A stretch of DNA of 64,000 nt, taken from NCBI RefSeq assembly GCF_020085105.1, contig NC_058060.1, positions 7,943,398 through 8,007,397 of the forward strand. The letters are read 5' to 3'. The notes below the pieces were generated by a model. It did no database searches, was not told where the DNA came from, and worked only from the letters and a program-made list of their open reading frames with translations. The DNA is from Siniperca chuatsi (lineage: Eukaryota; Chordata; Actinopteri; Centrarchiformes; Sinipercidae). The position numbers were made by a program, and so were the translations under genes. Below, piece after piece: positions 50,001 to 62,349 of this stretch; position 1 is the stretch's first letter; every line of letters starts with the position of its first letter.

Positions 50001-51411
50001 CACTCCTCTATAATGGGAGTGAGTGTAGCAGGTTGCTGTAAGGCTGTTTGTTTCATTTTGGGGTTTTAGTTCCACTTTGATTTGGTTTTGCTGGACTTTC
50101 TTGGATTGTTTTGTTTTTTTACCTATGGCCCATCATTACTTTAATAAAAATCTGCCTTCACTTGTTGTAAAGCTCCACACCCTTTTCATACTTTCCCAAT
50201 GCCAAACAACATCTACTGCCCTTTATATGGAACTACAATGCCCTGTTTAAATGAATTGCAGATCTAAGTAACGTTCTGTCCTCTGTTACCAAGTCAAAAA
50301 TTCAATTTCACACACTATTTATTTTCAACAGCATCCTTTATATATTCCCAATGCTAACCTTGCCATCCATTCAAAATGAGCCATGTGGGATTCTTACTGT
50401 GAGCCAGTATGGAAGTGCTAATGACCATTGATCTGTAGTGATTATGAGCCAAGCCAACTGTCTGTCTTTGGCCATGTGTCCCACAGGAGACCTTGTCCAT
50501 GAGCTAGGGTGGATGCAGCATGTGAGAAAGGAACTGATTTGTCCTCTGTAAAATCATTTTATTAGAGAGATATGCACTATGATGTGCATTTGTCGAAGCA
50601 AGTTTAGAATGAATCATTAATCTCATTTTATTAAAAATGGACAGTGTAAATCTGGTCACGTGATTGTAATATGAATTTGTGTTGTACTTCAGATTAATAA
50701 TCAAGAATAGTTTTATTTCATACTTAAATGACTATACAGTAGGTCCTTATCTGTCATAAACTGGCCTCAGCTGTGGGACAATACAATACTCATGAGAGCT
50801 AATCCACAGTCTGCATAGCTACATGTTATCTTTATTCATCATCGTAGCAGGAAGTGCTTGTATTTTTATGGAGCAGCTAGTTTGAACATGCTTACCATTG
50901 TACTTGAGAACTTAATACATCAATTTAGAGTGAGTAAGCCAGGACGCTTGTTACTCTCCTGTAAGGATGACCGGCAGCACCAAAATATCTCTGCAATGCC
51001 AGGACGGCAACGTGCCTTTGGAAGTGTGTTAAGAATAGACCCACAATGGGGCTTGCTCCCGTCTTCTGTTGTCTGAGGACAGACAGTTGTCTGCAGGGGA
51101 CAGAGGAAGAGGTGATTTACATGGTTTACTTAAGTCTTTCAGAGACTTGGGTGACTCAAATGGATCAGATTGGATTTACCTACAGGGACCTGGCACATAC
51201 TCCTTCTAGGAAAGAGAGAGACTGCTGAGGAAGCTTTGTTTCCGTCAATCTGGAGGTTATTGTGCTACTGGAAGCCACTGTGTCCCTTGGTTGAAAGAGT
51301 AGAGGAGAGGAGAAGTGGCTGGATAGGGAGTGAGGTGCTGTCTTAAGGGTTTACCTTGTGGCCTGGAACTGGAAGACTAGAAGATTTTGGAGGGCCTTAA
51401 GCAGAGCAAGC
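47011..51411. other. Intergenic spacer between ccny and gjd4
   Basis: About 4.4 kb. One recognisable dispersed repeat (48110-48490). The rest is AT-rich with no supported gene. Any non-coding 5' exon and promoter of gjd4 must lie in the right part but cannot be placed. Confidence 0.6.
48110..48490. repeat. Common fish interspersed repeat (GGTCTCCACCA / CAGGTAGCGTACAGTGGGTTT type)
   Basis: Contains catggagcaacattagcatt, ggtctccaccaaaacatgct, ccaggtagcgtacagtgggt and gtgagactcaaccaaaacgg in the usual order of this repeat. Two overlapping open frames of 70 codons here belong to the repeat. Confidence 0.6.
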
Positions 51412-51475
51412 ATGGCGGCATCAAGTGCCTCTGAGGTCATCTTTATCTCTGTCAACCACAGCATCACTTTGATGG
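51412..51475 (+). CDS. gjd4: gjd4 coding exon 1
   Basis: Encodes MAASSASEVIFISVNHSITL-M plus one base. The ATG was chosen because it gives the same N-terminal length as human GJD4. The upstream in-frame sequence has no ATG nearby. Donor GTGAGT; the intron is 219 bases. Confidence 0.88.
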
Positions 51476-52914
51476 GTGAGTTGACTTCACTTCTGACTGA
51501 AGGAAATCAAAATAAGTTCTATATTATGTTCGTGTGGCGTGAAATTGTTTGGCATTTCTACAGATCTATAAATCTCAAGGCAGTTGCTGATTTCTGTGGC
51601 CTTGATTACTTTTTAAAATATGCAACGCCACACACACATTCATGAGTCATTGTAAAATCAGCAAATTTTTAATACCACTGTGCTTATTTTTCAGGGAAGT
51701 TGTGGCTCATTGTGATGATCTTCCTCCGTATCCTGATCCTCCTCTTTGCTGGTTATCCTCTATACCAGGACGAGCAGGAGCGATTTGTGTGTAACACCAT
51801 TCAGCCCGGATGTGCCAACGTGTGCTATGACCTGTTTTCTCCGATCTCTCTCTTCCGCTTCTGGCTGGTGCAGCTCATCACCTTGTGTCTCCCCTACATC
51901 ATCTTTATCATCTACGTGGTCCACAAGGTCTCAAATGGCCTCACCGTGGACTTGAACTCCTCGAGTCACATCAAAACCTTGCAGCTGTTCAACATCCACC
52001 AGGAGTCATTCAACAAGACCTCTGTAAACAAGATGCCTCTGGTGGCTGAGCGAAGGTGGGCCCGGTGCTTCACAGGAGCCTACATCCTCCATCTGATGTT
52101 CAGGACGTTGCTGGAGGCAGGGTTTGGGGCAGCTCACTACTATCTGTTTGGTTTCTACATCCCTAGGAGGTTCCTGTGCCAGCATCCACCGTGCACTACC
52201 CAGGTGGACTGCTACGTCTCCAGGCCCACTGAGAAGACCGTGATGCTCAACTTCATGCTCGGTGTGGCTGCTCTGTCCCTTTTCCTAAACGTGTTGGATT
52301 TCATCTGCGCCATCAAGCGCTCAATGAGGCAGAAGAGCAAGAGGAAGATGATGGTGGAGAAGATTTATGAGGAAGAGCAGTGTTTCCTTTCAGCCGGAGG
52401 AGCCTCCAGAGGAATGGACCCACACACCTCCCTGGCTCAGCAGGGTCTAGAGGTAGAGGCTGGTCAGACAGGGAGTTTCCGGAAGAGGCAAGGCAGCAAG
52501 GGCTCTTGTGGAGGGGGAGCTCTTGCGTTAGATCAGGAACCACCCTGCCTGGAGCGCTCCTCTCTTTCACCCTTTCCAGGACCTCCAGGCTGCAATACCA
52601 ACGGGAACAACGGCTACTCTGTTTCCCAAGAGGAGGCTCCGGAAAGGAATGGCAGCGAGGTGTCTCTCTGCCCCCCAGAGCCAACAGGGACACCCAAATC
52701 CATTCGTGTTAGCAAACGCAGTCGACTCAAACCTCCACCTCCGCCCAGACGGGACCTCGGGTCATCCCCCGGGGGTTCAGCAGGGCCCATCGGGGATGTT
52801 TCCACAGCAATCTGTACCAGAAGGGTGGGTCAGTATATGCTGGTTGAGCTGGGTAGCAGCGCAGAGCTACAGACCAATGATGATGGGCAAGAGAAAAGAT
52901 CAGAGTGGGTGTGA
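51412..52914 (+). CDS. gjd4: Gap junction protein delta 4 (connexin), two coding exons
   Basis: Exons 51412-51475 and 51695-52914 join in frame to 427 residues. The first encodes the N-terminal helix (21 residues before GKLW, as in human GJD4). The second starts with the rest of Gly22. Four membrane spans lie at about 24-41, 76-98, 147-173 and 204-227. Loop E1 has C54-x6-C61-x3-C65 (CNTIQPGCANVC); loop E2 has C183-x4-C188-x5-C194. All six canonical connexin cysteines are present, plus the CYVSRPTEK signature after the last. The roughly 200-residue cytoplasmic tail is Ser/Pro-rich, has a PPPPPRR stretch, and ends SEWV, like human GJD4 (KSEWV), a possible PDZ ligand. Six subunits form a hemichannel that docks to make a gap junction. 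Mammalian GJD4 is linked to skeletal muscle. The position after ccny matches human 10p11. Confidence 0.96.
51695..52914 (+). CDS. gjd4: gjd4 coding exon 2
   Basis: Acceptor tttttcag. Holds all four membrane spans, both extracellular loops and the whole tail, ending gag-tgg-gtg-tga. A single long open exon with no disruption. Confidence 0.96.
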
Positions 52915-54350
52915 CTATGAGGGTTGGATTGCTTTATTTCCAGGTTATTTTGGAACACATGAATAGGACAAATAGGTGTGGAAGCAGACATAGAGAAAAA
53001 CAGACATAGAGATACCCCAAGGCTTACACAGTGGCAACAACTGTTGCAGCTGACATCCAGCCATGCTCTCTGCCTCATATTTGCTGTAATTTTATCACAC
53101 CATCAGATCACATTGCCTTTAAGGAGTGCTAGCTGAGGGATGCAAATCAAAGAATTCAAGTCAGGAATACAAACTCTCTTAACAAGTCGAGACTGACGGG
53201 ACACTCTAGCCTTAAGCGTCCTTGAAAAAACCTCAACCTTGAGAAAATCTAAAAGAGTGCAGCCCACCTGTTTATTCCCTTGTTGGCTTTACCCCCACCT
53301 CCCCAGACACACCTTCCATAAACAAAGACAGGCCTTGACCTGTCCCACATATACAACCCCCTACCTCCCATCACTGTCACTCTATATGATACCACCATTG
53401 GAGTCCTTCTCTTTTGTGTTTGGGTCAGCGGTGTCGGACATGGGTAGCCTGTGGGCCCTGTGCTTCGGTGTTTGGGTGACCTTTTGGAATAAGAGGGTCA
53501 GAAAGGCAAATGAAAGGCTAAGGTGGTGTTATCAAACTCATAGAATAGGGTTCCATTCTATGAGGCCCCCGACATAGGCTCACAAAGCAATTATTTTCCC
53601 CCATAGGGGCTCTGTATTTATGGAGACAGCTTGTCACTCTATTTCAGGGCCCCGCGGAGCTTAAGAGGAATACAAGCCTTAACATACACTGTCACTAGAA
53701 ATAGAGCACAGCGGAGCTCTGCAAAGGAGCAGTGTTGCCTGTTGCCCTTCAGGATATCTGCTTTCTGCTTGCTGTGGCTTTGGTTTCACCTTGATCAAAG
53801 CTCATATTAATGTAGGTTAGACACCAGCTTCCACTGTGACACGTCAATCATAGACAGTATATATATAGTGGGGCTGCTGTAATGTTTAATTAACTTCTTC
53901 TTTTGCTAAAATGGTTCAAGGTTTTTAGCAGCAGTGTAACCTGTATTTTCTTGAAATCTCTGGACTACTGTATACAAAATGAGGAGACTACCACAGTAAA
54001 TCAGTGGCATCACAGTTGCATCTGCTGCTCTTGTGGCTGAGGGGCTGGTCGGTCTCTGTGTAAACGGATAGCTCTTGATCTTCCTCCTCTTGTGGTCTCT
54101 TTGAAGGTGACAACAAAAGCTCTCTGCCTCATATCTCACCTATCTACTGAGTGCTGAACCCTGACTGTCATAAAGGCGACCACAAGGGGTTTTCATCAGA
54201 CCACAGCAGGTCTAATGGTGCCGCACCTCCTCCATACACCCAATGTTTAGTGTAAAAGCCAAAGCTGGATTCAGTTACACTTGTGTTTATTGGTATTCTG
54301 TACTATAAGGTCTGGGTAGTACCCAATAAACTTTGTTTAGTGCCTAATTC
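52915..54350 (+). other. gjd4: gjd4 3' UTR (probable)
   Basis: Runs from the stop to just past AATAAA at 54325-54330 (cccaataaactttgtttag). No other coding sequence is seen. Extent is inferred from the polyA signal only. Confidence 0.5.
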
Positions 54351-56037
54351 TTATTATAAGTCATATTCTTGCCTTCCAATACAATATCAAATGAATTTAT
54401 GTTCAGTTTCATACACTATTTTATGTATTTTCTTTGTAAAGTGAAAGTTTGTTGGATGTCTTATGTTTCTATGTGTTTCACTCATTGACTCTCAAATGTG
54501 AAGTGATCTTTCTATGTGTAACAGTTATGGCTGTTCATTAGTGTTATTGTATTATTGTAACTTGGCAAAGCACTTTATTGTAGCTATTTTTGTTTGATCC
54601 AGTCCATTGTGCTGTAGTAGCTTTGCCAACACTGTAGTTTGAAATCAGATGCCCTCTAGTGATGAAAAATGTTAAATGCTGCCATATATTGAATCCAACA
54701 CTTGAAATCAAATGCCCTCTGGCATTGTGATGACAGATTTTGATATGTGAATATTTGTATCTTCATAAAACATTTTGGTTGTGACACTTTCTTTCAATTA
54801 ATCAAAAACACCTTAAAACCTTTTTCCGCTGCATTTCCTGTGCTGTAGATTTTCTAAACATTGCTGAAGTGGCCTCTGCTGACACCAAGAAGTGCAATGT
54901 CACTTAAATTGCTGTATTAAGCAGCAGTTCTTTCATTTTGTTTATTTGAGGCTATCCTGATTAATAGTGACCTGTTAGCCACAACAGTAAATGTGGGACT
55001 GCTTGAGAGCCATGGCACTCAGATAAAGTTCAGCGACAGATAATAAGCCACAGCTCGGAGGATCTTATTGAGAGGTTTTGGGGTGTTAAAATGCCGACAT
55101 ACAGGTCAGACTGGTAGGGAGGGCCGGGTTAACCTGTTAAGCAGCCCGGGGGCAAAAATGTAAGCCCCAATCAAGCCCACCTGGTGTCCTGTCTTGTGTT
55201 TACAGTCACTGTTAACCTTTTCAGTATTAAACCCCGATCTTTGCCTAATCTTAACCAAGTCCTTGAGTATCTAAACATAGCCATAAAGAAGTTTATGCTG
55301 ATACTGTAGGAAAAACAAATGACTAAAGTTGTCATTGAACTTTTGGCTGAGAATGTTCAGTTTTTTGCAACTTAGCAGACATGTTCATTAAAAAAAATGC
55401 CCTCATTATGTTGACAAAAAATTGATTTGGGCAGCATTATGTTTCTCTTAAAACATATTTGCTGTTGCAGATTAGTGGTATATTAATGTAATTTCAAGGA
55501 GACAGTGTTGGATAGTTTGATTAAACACAAACTTACAGAATATAAGAATATTCACCATTTAAGATGTAAGTCCTTTTAGGCAAGAATGTGGATTATTTGT
55601 TTGTTCCATTAATGTCCCATTTAGTGTTGCTATGCACATTTTGCAGCACTCTCTGCAGTGGTCGGCCCCTAGCAAACCTAATAATTGTGAAAATACATAT
55701 TCCAATTTTTTTTTCAGGCCCTGTGCAGGTTGCTGCATGTAAAATAGAATGCAGAGAAATATAGCGTGCATGCTGTTCCAGATGTGCATGCTGTTCCAGT
55801 GTTCCATGCTACTGATTATGCTGCCTGACAGAAAAGCAGCAAGGAGGACAAGTGAATCATAGGGGCTGTCACAATGCTCATATGCAGTAGTTGTATAATC
55901 AAGGCAAGCCAGAGCTTGTCAGAACTGTGTGCAATCTTAGTAGCTGATGTTTAAAAGTAAATCCTCTTCTTGTGAATTAAAAGCAGATCTATTGCATGTT
56001 GCATTTGGCAATGACTCATGATCATTTCAAGAGCTTC
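54351..56037. other. Spacer between gjd4 and the P450 pseudogene
   Basis: About 1.7 kb without a gene. A short, possibly repeat-derived sequence (gccgggttaacctgttaagc) lies at about 55124. No upstream P450 exon was recognised. Confidence 0.5.
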
Positions 56038-56251
56038 TTACCGTGCTCTCCCCAAGCTGAGGAAGTGCTATGAAAATGTCTAGAGTCTCTTCTTGGGACC
56101 CACACTGGCCGTAGTCATCAATGGGGTGCAGGCCACGAAGGAGGCTCTGATGACTAAGGCTGCTGATTTTGCTGGACAAGACATTTTTGTCAGTGACCGT
56201 GCCCAGAAAAGACAGAGATGAGATGTCAAAGGACAGAGTATGTAATATTGC

Positions 56252-56597
56252 TTAAAGTGAGACTATGTAACTTTTGAAAGAATAAATTACACGTACTTCC
56301 TCTTACAAATGAAAAGTTGAATTCAAAACCTTGCTCAATTCAATACACTCCGGGGTTTTGCTGCTACAGCCTTACTTGGTCTGGCATGACCAGTAGCTTA
56401 TGGTGGCTAACTTTAGCTAATGTTAGCAAACTTTAGACAGTGTAACTGATATTGCTGAGTCAGTCTGCTGACTTTATGACTCTTCTTTACTTGTGCTACT
56501 GTAAACTCTATATACACAATGTATACATTAGCATTTAGTATCTCATAATTGCCATTTGTGGCTGCATTTCAGCAAAAGTTACATAGTTTCGCTTTAA
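56252..56597. mobile_element. MITE with TTAA flanks inside the P450 pseudogene
   Basis: Left end ttaaagtgagactatgtaac followed by ttttg, and right end caaaagttacatagtttcgc followed by tttaa (56573-56597), are inverted with one or two mismatches over about 25 bp. TTAA occurs at both boundaries. No coding frame. It lies where P450 exons are missing. Confidence 0.75.
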
Positions 56598-58744
56598 GAT
56601 AACAAGGTAAGGTAACAACTTTAGCTCAGAAACATTGCTACTGAGAGCAGTAGTGAGATCTAAATTAAGTATTTGATACAGTTGTTATTTAAAGTGCATA
56701 AAGCTCTGATACTTTGCTGTCCCGGTGGTGGAAAGAAATGGATGATACTGACAGAACTGTGCAAAAACACAGAGCTTGAAAGACTATTGAGCTTCTGTAA
56801 TTCTATCAACTCTGTCTCTGTGTAATTGGAAGTCATACAGATTTTAATCACACTCCCACACAGTTTTTAATTATCAGCGTTAGCAAACATCATTTATATT
56901 TATGTTAGCTGAATGCTAACTATATTAACTTTAAATTAAAACAGGTGTTCCCAGATGTTTTTATATCAAGGGCACTCAAATAGATATGAAAATAATCACA
57001 CTTATTTTAGCTTTAACTTTCATATTCCAGATTTGTCCAGACAAATTCTGTGTTTTACACATCAAAGTTACCCAAATACCTTCTGCTCTGTGACACAGAC
57101 CCCAGGAGTCCTGCTCAGGTTTAGCTAACGTTGGTTGACCGCCCAGACATTTTGTAGACTAGCCAGTGACTTAGCATCCACGAGTGAATGACCCTGCTGT
57201 ATTCCTCCTCGTAATCATTGGAATAGTCTTATCTTTCTTTACAGCTGTGTGACTCTGTTCCCATGATTCGAAACCTGCCCTTCATGAAGGCGTTTAAGAA
57301 CACTAAGGTGGGTATATTCATTGGATCTGGAGAACTTCTCATTTTTCCCTTATAGAATTATCATCATGCTACGCTATCTTTTTTTAAATTCTACTGGGAG
57401 TCACCAAAGTCTGAAATTTTCAAATCCAGAACACGGGGCTTTAAGCAAGAACACCGCCATTGTTTCACCTTGGAACTTTCCCCTCATTTTCACTCAGTGG
57501 AGAAGAGAAATAAATGTACATTTCTCAGACTTGTAAGAAACTTGCAACTCGTCTGATCACTGAGCACAAACAGACCAGAATCCCTGGGCAACCACGAGAC
57601 TTCCTTGACTGCTATCTGGATGAACTGGATAAGGTGTGTGTGTGTGTGTGTGTCATGCAAACAAAGAGACGAGAGATAAAGAAAGATAGAATCAAAAATC
57701 AAAACGATTCCCTTTCTCATTCCAGAGAGGCGCTGATGGCTCTTCTTTTTGTGAGGATCGACTCATCGTGTTTGTTCTGGACCTTCACTTTGCTGGGACT
57801 CCTACTTTCAATCTGTGCTTCTATCGTTCTGGCATCTATTCTTTCATTTCTTTTCACGTTTTTTTTTTGTGGTGTGTTGTTCTACTAATTGTTTGACATT
57901 TCAGTGTGTTGTTCATCATTATTCTTTTCCTCCTGCGTTGCTCTGTCTCTTTAACTCTCTCCATCAGAGCGATGTCAGCGGGAGATGTTCGTGTTGGATA
58001 AAGAAGGATCACGGCAGTTACGACGACAGACACAACATGCCTTACATGCAGGCACATTATCAGAGAGATTTCTCTGAATAGTTTTGACATTTCTTGTGCA
58101 GACACGGGTCTGAGTAACATATTTGGCAGAATATAACACAACACAACTACATAAACTGCTACAGACAGGGGTTCATTCACTGCTGGGGCTTCTCAACCAG
58201 AATTTGTTTTGTTTTTTTAAAAACATAACTTTATGAACTACTTTCTTGCTTTGGTGCTGGTCAAGAAATGGAAATTGTCATTATCTTCATGGCAGGTTCT
58301 GGAAGTTTAGTGGTCTGCTGAGCTCCTGCAAAGCCTGAATTATTAACCCAGTTTGAAGAACATGTTGTGTCATTTCTTTTACTCCAGGCTGTGATCCATG
58401 AAGCTGTGATCCATGAAGTCCATAGGATAGCCAACACTGTCCCTCATAGTATCTACCACTGTTCAGCAAATGGCACGAAGCTCATGGGATATTTCTTACC
58501 CAGGGTAAAACTAATGAGGTTTTTTTTTTTTTGGATCATTTTACTGTTTCAGGAAATGCCTTTCAGCAAATAGATTTTTTTGTTCCCGGTAGGCCTGCTA
58601 GTTGGCTATAACAGGTGTTTGCATTCCATTGCAGTAGCTCCAAACCAGATTGCTTACAAGGATTGGAATGATTGGATTAATAGTATTACACTAAACCACA
58701 GTGTTCAGGCATACAGTAGTCAACAGTAATGGGTTTTGGAGATT

Positions 58745-58880
58745 TGAAACGATTAGTTGGGACTCGAGACAGATAATTAATCACCAACTATTTTGATAAT
58801 TGATTAATGGTGTCCAATGTGAGGATTTGCTGCTTTTCTCTGTTTCATATTATTGTAAACTGAATATGTTCGGGTTCTGG
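58745..58880. repeat. AT-rich TAGRGCTGCAA-family fragment within the P450 pseudogene
   Basis: aacgattagttgggactcga, then ctattttgataattgattaa and tgaggatttgctgcttttct match the family. It is truncated at the right, in the interval before the 58897 exon. Confidence 0.55.
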
Positions 58881-59328
58881 CAATTTTTCTCCTTAGGGTA
58901 GGTACATTGATCATCCAAAACCTGAACTCGGTGCTGAATGAGGTGGGACAGTGGAAATTCCCTCATGAATTTAACCCTGAAAACTTTCTGAATGACCAGG
59001 GAGAGTTTGTTCGTGCATTTCTCTGCAAGTATGAGAGCCCAAATCTTCTATTTTAAGAGCTGTACATGACTTAATGATTGAAAATGTCTACGTATATGTC
59101 TTGGAGAGGGTCTGGCTCTTATGGAGCTCTTCCTCATCATGGTGACTCTGCTGAGGAAGTTCATCTGGCCCGAGGATGCAGGACCCGTGTGTATGGGGTC
59201 ACTCTGTCACCTGAACCTTACCGCATGAAGGTCCAGCTGAGGGCCACGCAGTAGACAATCTGCAGTTACACAGGAGGAACAATGAAGACTGATTCAAATG
59301 TGTGTTGTGCAGGGTGTTGTCTCAGACA

Positions 59329-59334
59329 AATAAA
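59329..59334 (+). terminator. Relic polyadenylation signal of the P450 pseudogene
   Basis: AATAAA 75 bases after the ancestral stop codon (59252-59254), followed by a T/G-containing stretch. Confidence 0.45.
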
Positions 59335-60466
59335 ATGTGTAAAATAACGAATGACTAATTTGCAGCAAAATTGTTATCGTTATAATTTGCCACTCACTAT
59401 CTTATAATGAACAGATCTTCAGCACACCTTTTAAAAAGATAGAAGCACATAGTCATAGCTCATATGCTGAAACAAAGAACAAATACATTTTTATATAAAA
59501 GAGGTTAAAGAATCTGATAGTTTTGTGCTGATATCTGTTCAAGACAATTCTTGAGTCTCCTTTAGTTCTATCTGCCGTTCACCTTATATGGACAACATTT
59601 AATAATGGTTTTGCCAGTCTTGGTACAAAAATATGTACATGATATTGTCCATTTAGAGCTGGGAGACAAAAGACAATCTAGTTAATGGCTCCCTCGAGTG
59701 GACAGAATTGGGTATTGCATTTAATAGTTTTATTTCTGAGCATGAAAAGTACGGGCACAGGCCGCTTCACGGGGGGACTAATCAAAATGTAATAAGATAA
59801 GTAAATGAGTTTTATCAGATTGATTGGATGAATGTATGTGATATGGAGTATATGCTGTAATTTAGAGCAAACTAATTTTGACATCTTGTGCAGGGGATTT
59901 GTCATCAAAACATTAGTTCAGTACGTTACTTAAACCATTCTGAAATGCGTTGATGTCTTAACCTTGTACATTCCTGCTGTATGTCAGTCTGATGTAATGT
60001 AAGGTGCCCTATTTGAACTGCACGGAACTAACTAATGATCATCGATATGACTGAGCTAAATTGTTTTAGATAAATAGTATTTAAAATGCAAAAGACTCTG
60101 TGTGAATTTCATTTCACTTGGCATATAGTAACATGTGGCACACTGTTCCAGTTGGTATTACATCGTCCTGTAAGTTGGACATAGACGTAGAAGTAGGGTC
60201 ACCCTTTTTTTTTGTATTACACTCCCATTTTAGAAACGACAGCATCGCTCTCACTGACTGCTTATCGTCTGATTGTCCTGCTCAATATTCATTTACCGCA
60301 GAACCGTGACATCACACCCATTTTCGATGCTGAGTGTGGGCACATTTGTTGGACTAAGAGCTGAGTGAATCTGGGAAAACACTCAGCGCTTCAGATGAAA
60401 GAGGTTTTTTCTTTTGTGTACATGTCAGTCAGTCAGTGAAGGACAGAGGGAACACAGTGTTCAGCC

Positions 60467-60467
60467 G

Positions 60468-60500
<33 letters not shown>
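60467..60500. repeat. (GT)n microsatellite
   Basis: About 16 TG units. Confidence 0.95.
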
Positions 60501-60501
<1 letters not shown>

Positions 60502-62349
60502 AGGTGGGGGTTCCTTGGATTGGACGAGGCAGCAGGGGTGCACTGTAAGGACTACTAAACCACAGAGGCATTGTTACTGTGCCAGTGGGGGGCTGGTGAT
60601 TTATGCCGATATCTTTGTTAGGCTCAGTCATAGTGCTTAAATGAAGCACTTATTGGTTAAAAACACAGCATGAATTTTCCATTTTATTTTTATTTGACCT
60701 CAACCATCTTCCTAAACTCACCTTGTAAATGTGCAAACCAAACTGCGGCAGCTTCAATGACGTCCAAGTCCCTTGGAAACTATAACCACGAAGCCTGAGC
60801 GCTGAACCCCTCTATTTTCCAACATCTGCCGTCTCAAATGGCCAGCTGGGAATAATGCGCCTGAGCTGGAGGCCAGGAGCTTCAGCATTAATCTAAATGG
60901 GTCACAGAAACCCGAGGTCACTGTTATGCTTTATGCATGGCAGAATACACCCTCGGAAACTCTGGGGTTGAAGTGCTATTGTTCATCTTCCACTGACAAA
61001 TGTAATCTGGAAAAAATAAAGAGAAATGATTGTAACTGACGGTCTTCATATTTACAAAACCTGATGTAATCACCTGCAGGAGCATGTGTAAGCTCCGCAG
61101 ATAAAAAACACTTTTTTTTAGCACATTTTATTCTTAATGTCGTTGTTATGTCATGGTTTTATAACTTTAAAACTGCCTGTCATAATCTTTAATACAAAAA
61201 CCACGAATGCAGATCACAAGATGCTGTCCACAGCTGCAACATCTACTCTTATGCTTAAAAAAAAAAACACCCCAACCTTCTCGGGATCAATAGTATTAAA
61301 AAGCATGACCTGCCTATCGCCCCTGTACTCTCCTCTGTGTCTGCCTCTCACCAAACGGCGCCATTAATATTTGATGGGCAACCATGTGAGAATGTTCCTC
61401 CTGGCCCCACAAATGAGGCTTTAACACCTGTATACAGAGAGAAGAAGACAATTCAATCAGAGTCACGGAAATCACGGAAAAGATCGTCTCCTGGATTCAT
61501 GCGAGGGTTGATGGATTTATTTGTTACCAGCTTTGTTTACGTTGGTTACACCTCTGCTCCAGTGTAGCCCAGCGATACCACCTAAAACTGTGTGTATGCC
61601 CGTTAGGGGCCAGGCGGCAGTCGAGCACAAGCCCTGACAAGAGCAGATAAGGGGCATGTCCATAAAATACGTCCAAATAAAAATAAACCATTAACTCAGA
61701 CTTGACCTGGTAATAACCAGTTAATACCCAACAAGTCTGGAGAGCCCTGCCCTGTCTGTGTGAAGGTTCTCCTAATGACACTCTCATACTTTCTCCTGTA
61801 AAGTGCACCGAATTGGGTCGGTGACCTCTGTGGAGGAGGAGGAGTTTCCTGTTAATTACAATGTGTGCATAACGGCCAAGCCAGGACATGCTGCTTTAAG
61901 TGCCTGATGAGTTGGGTATGGGGGAAGATGCACCAGGGTGATGTGTTTAGCATGTGTGTGTTTAGCAGTGAATGTTGCTTTTAAAATGTCTAATAAATGG
62001 CCTTAAGAATGGTCCTGAACTTTGACTTACGTGTTCTCATAAAGAAAAAAAGTAGGACTTTGTATAAAGAAGCTAAAAGTAACTTTTAGTGACGTTTACG
62101 TGTGATTCTTCAGTTCCAAATAAGGACTACAGCTACCCAAAATGCCCTCCCTCAAGCACTGAATGAGCCAGGAGATCATATATTTCCCCAATATATGCCA
62201 TATTATTCATAAAATCTTACATTTGTTAGATGTATATAGTAATGATTTTAAGTGATACTCATCATTGGAGGCCATATAATTCTGTTTTGTGTGAATGAAG
62301 TACAAGTTCAGCTGATTATGTTTTTCCAAAGCAGTGAACACAGGAGTCA

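Larger units (their letters stand above)
56038..59254 (+). pseudogene. Cytochrome P450 family 2 pseudogene (unprocessed)
   Basis: Recognisable CYP2 pieces lie in order on the + strand. 56090-56215: SLFLGPTLAVVINGVQATKE. 57245-57307: LCDSVPMIRNLPFMKAFKN. 57529-57633: includes EHKQTRIPGQPRDFLDCYLD. 57726-57815: includes the I-helix region. 57968-58030: includes KDHGSYDDRHNMPYMQ. 58388-58504: includes the K-helix EVHR. 58897-59040: includes NLNSVLNEVGQWKFPHEFNP. 59095-59254: VCLGEGLALMELFLIMVTLL. Several GT-AG introns remain, so it arose from a gene copy, not a retrocopy. Lesions: the signal-anchor start and the exons between 56215 and 57245 are not found; the I-helix AGTDTT became AGTPTF with a frameshift after it; another frameshift lies near 58000; a 15-bp tandem duplication gives AVIHEAVIHE; the FxxGxR half of the heme-binding loop is missing, leaving only the cysteine end. 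An AATAAA follows at 59329. It cannot make a working monooxygenase. The subfamily is not determined. Confidence 0.9.

Noticed and set aside
52313..52805. Minus-strand and alternate-frame ORFs within gjd4
   Set aside because: Shadows of the GC-rich gjd4 tail coding sequence.
57815..58081. Intact-looking frame through the P450 region as a functional gene
   Set aside because: Essential P450 motifs are broken in neighbouring exons and the frame runs through intron sequence.
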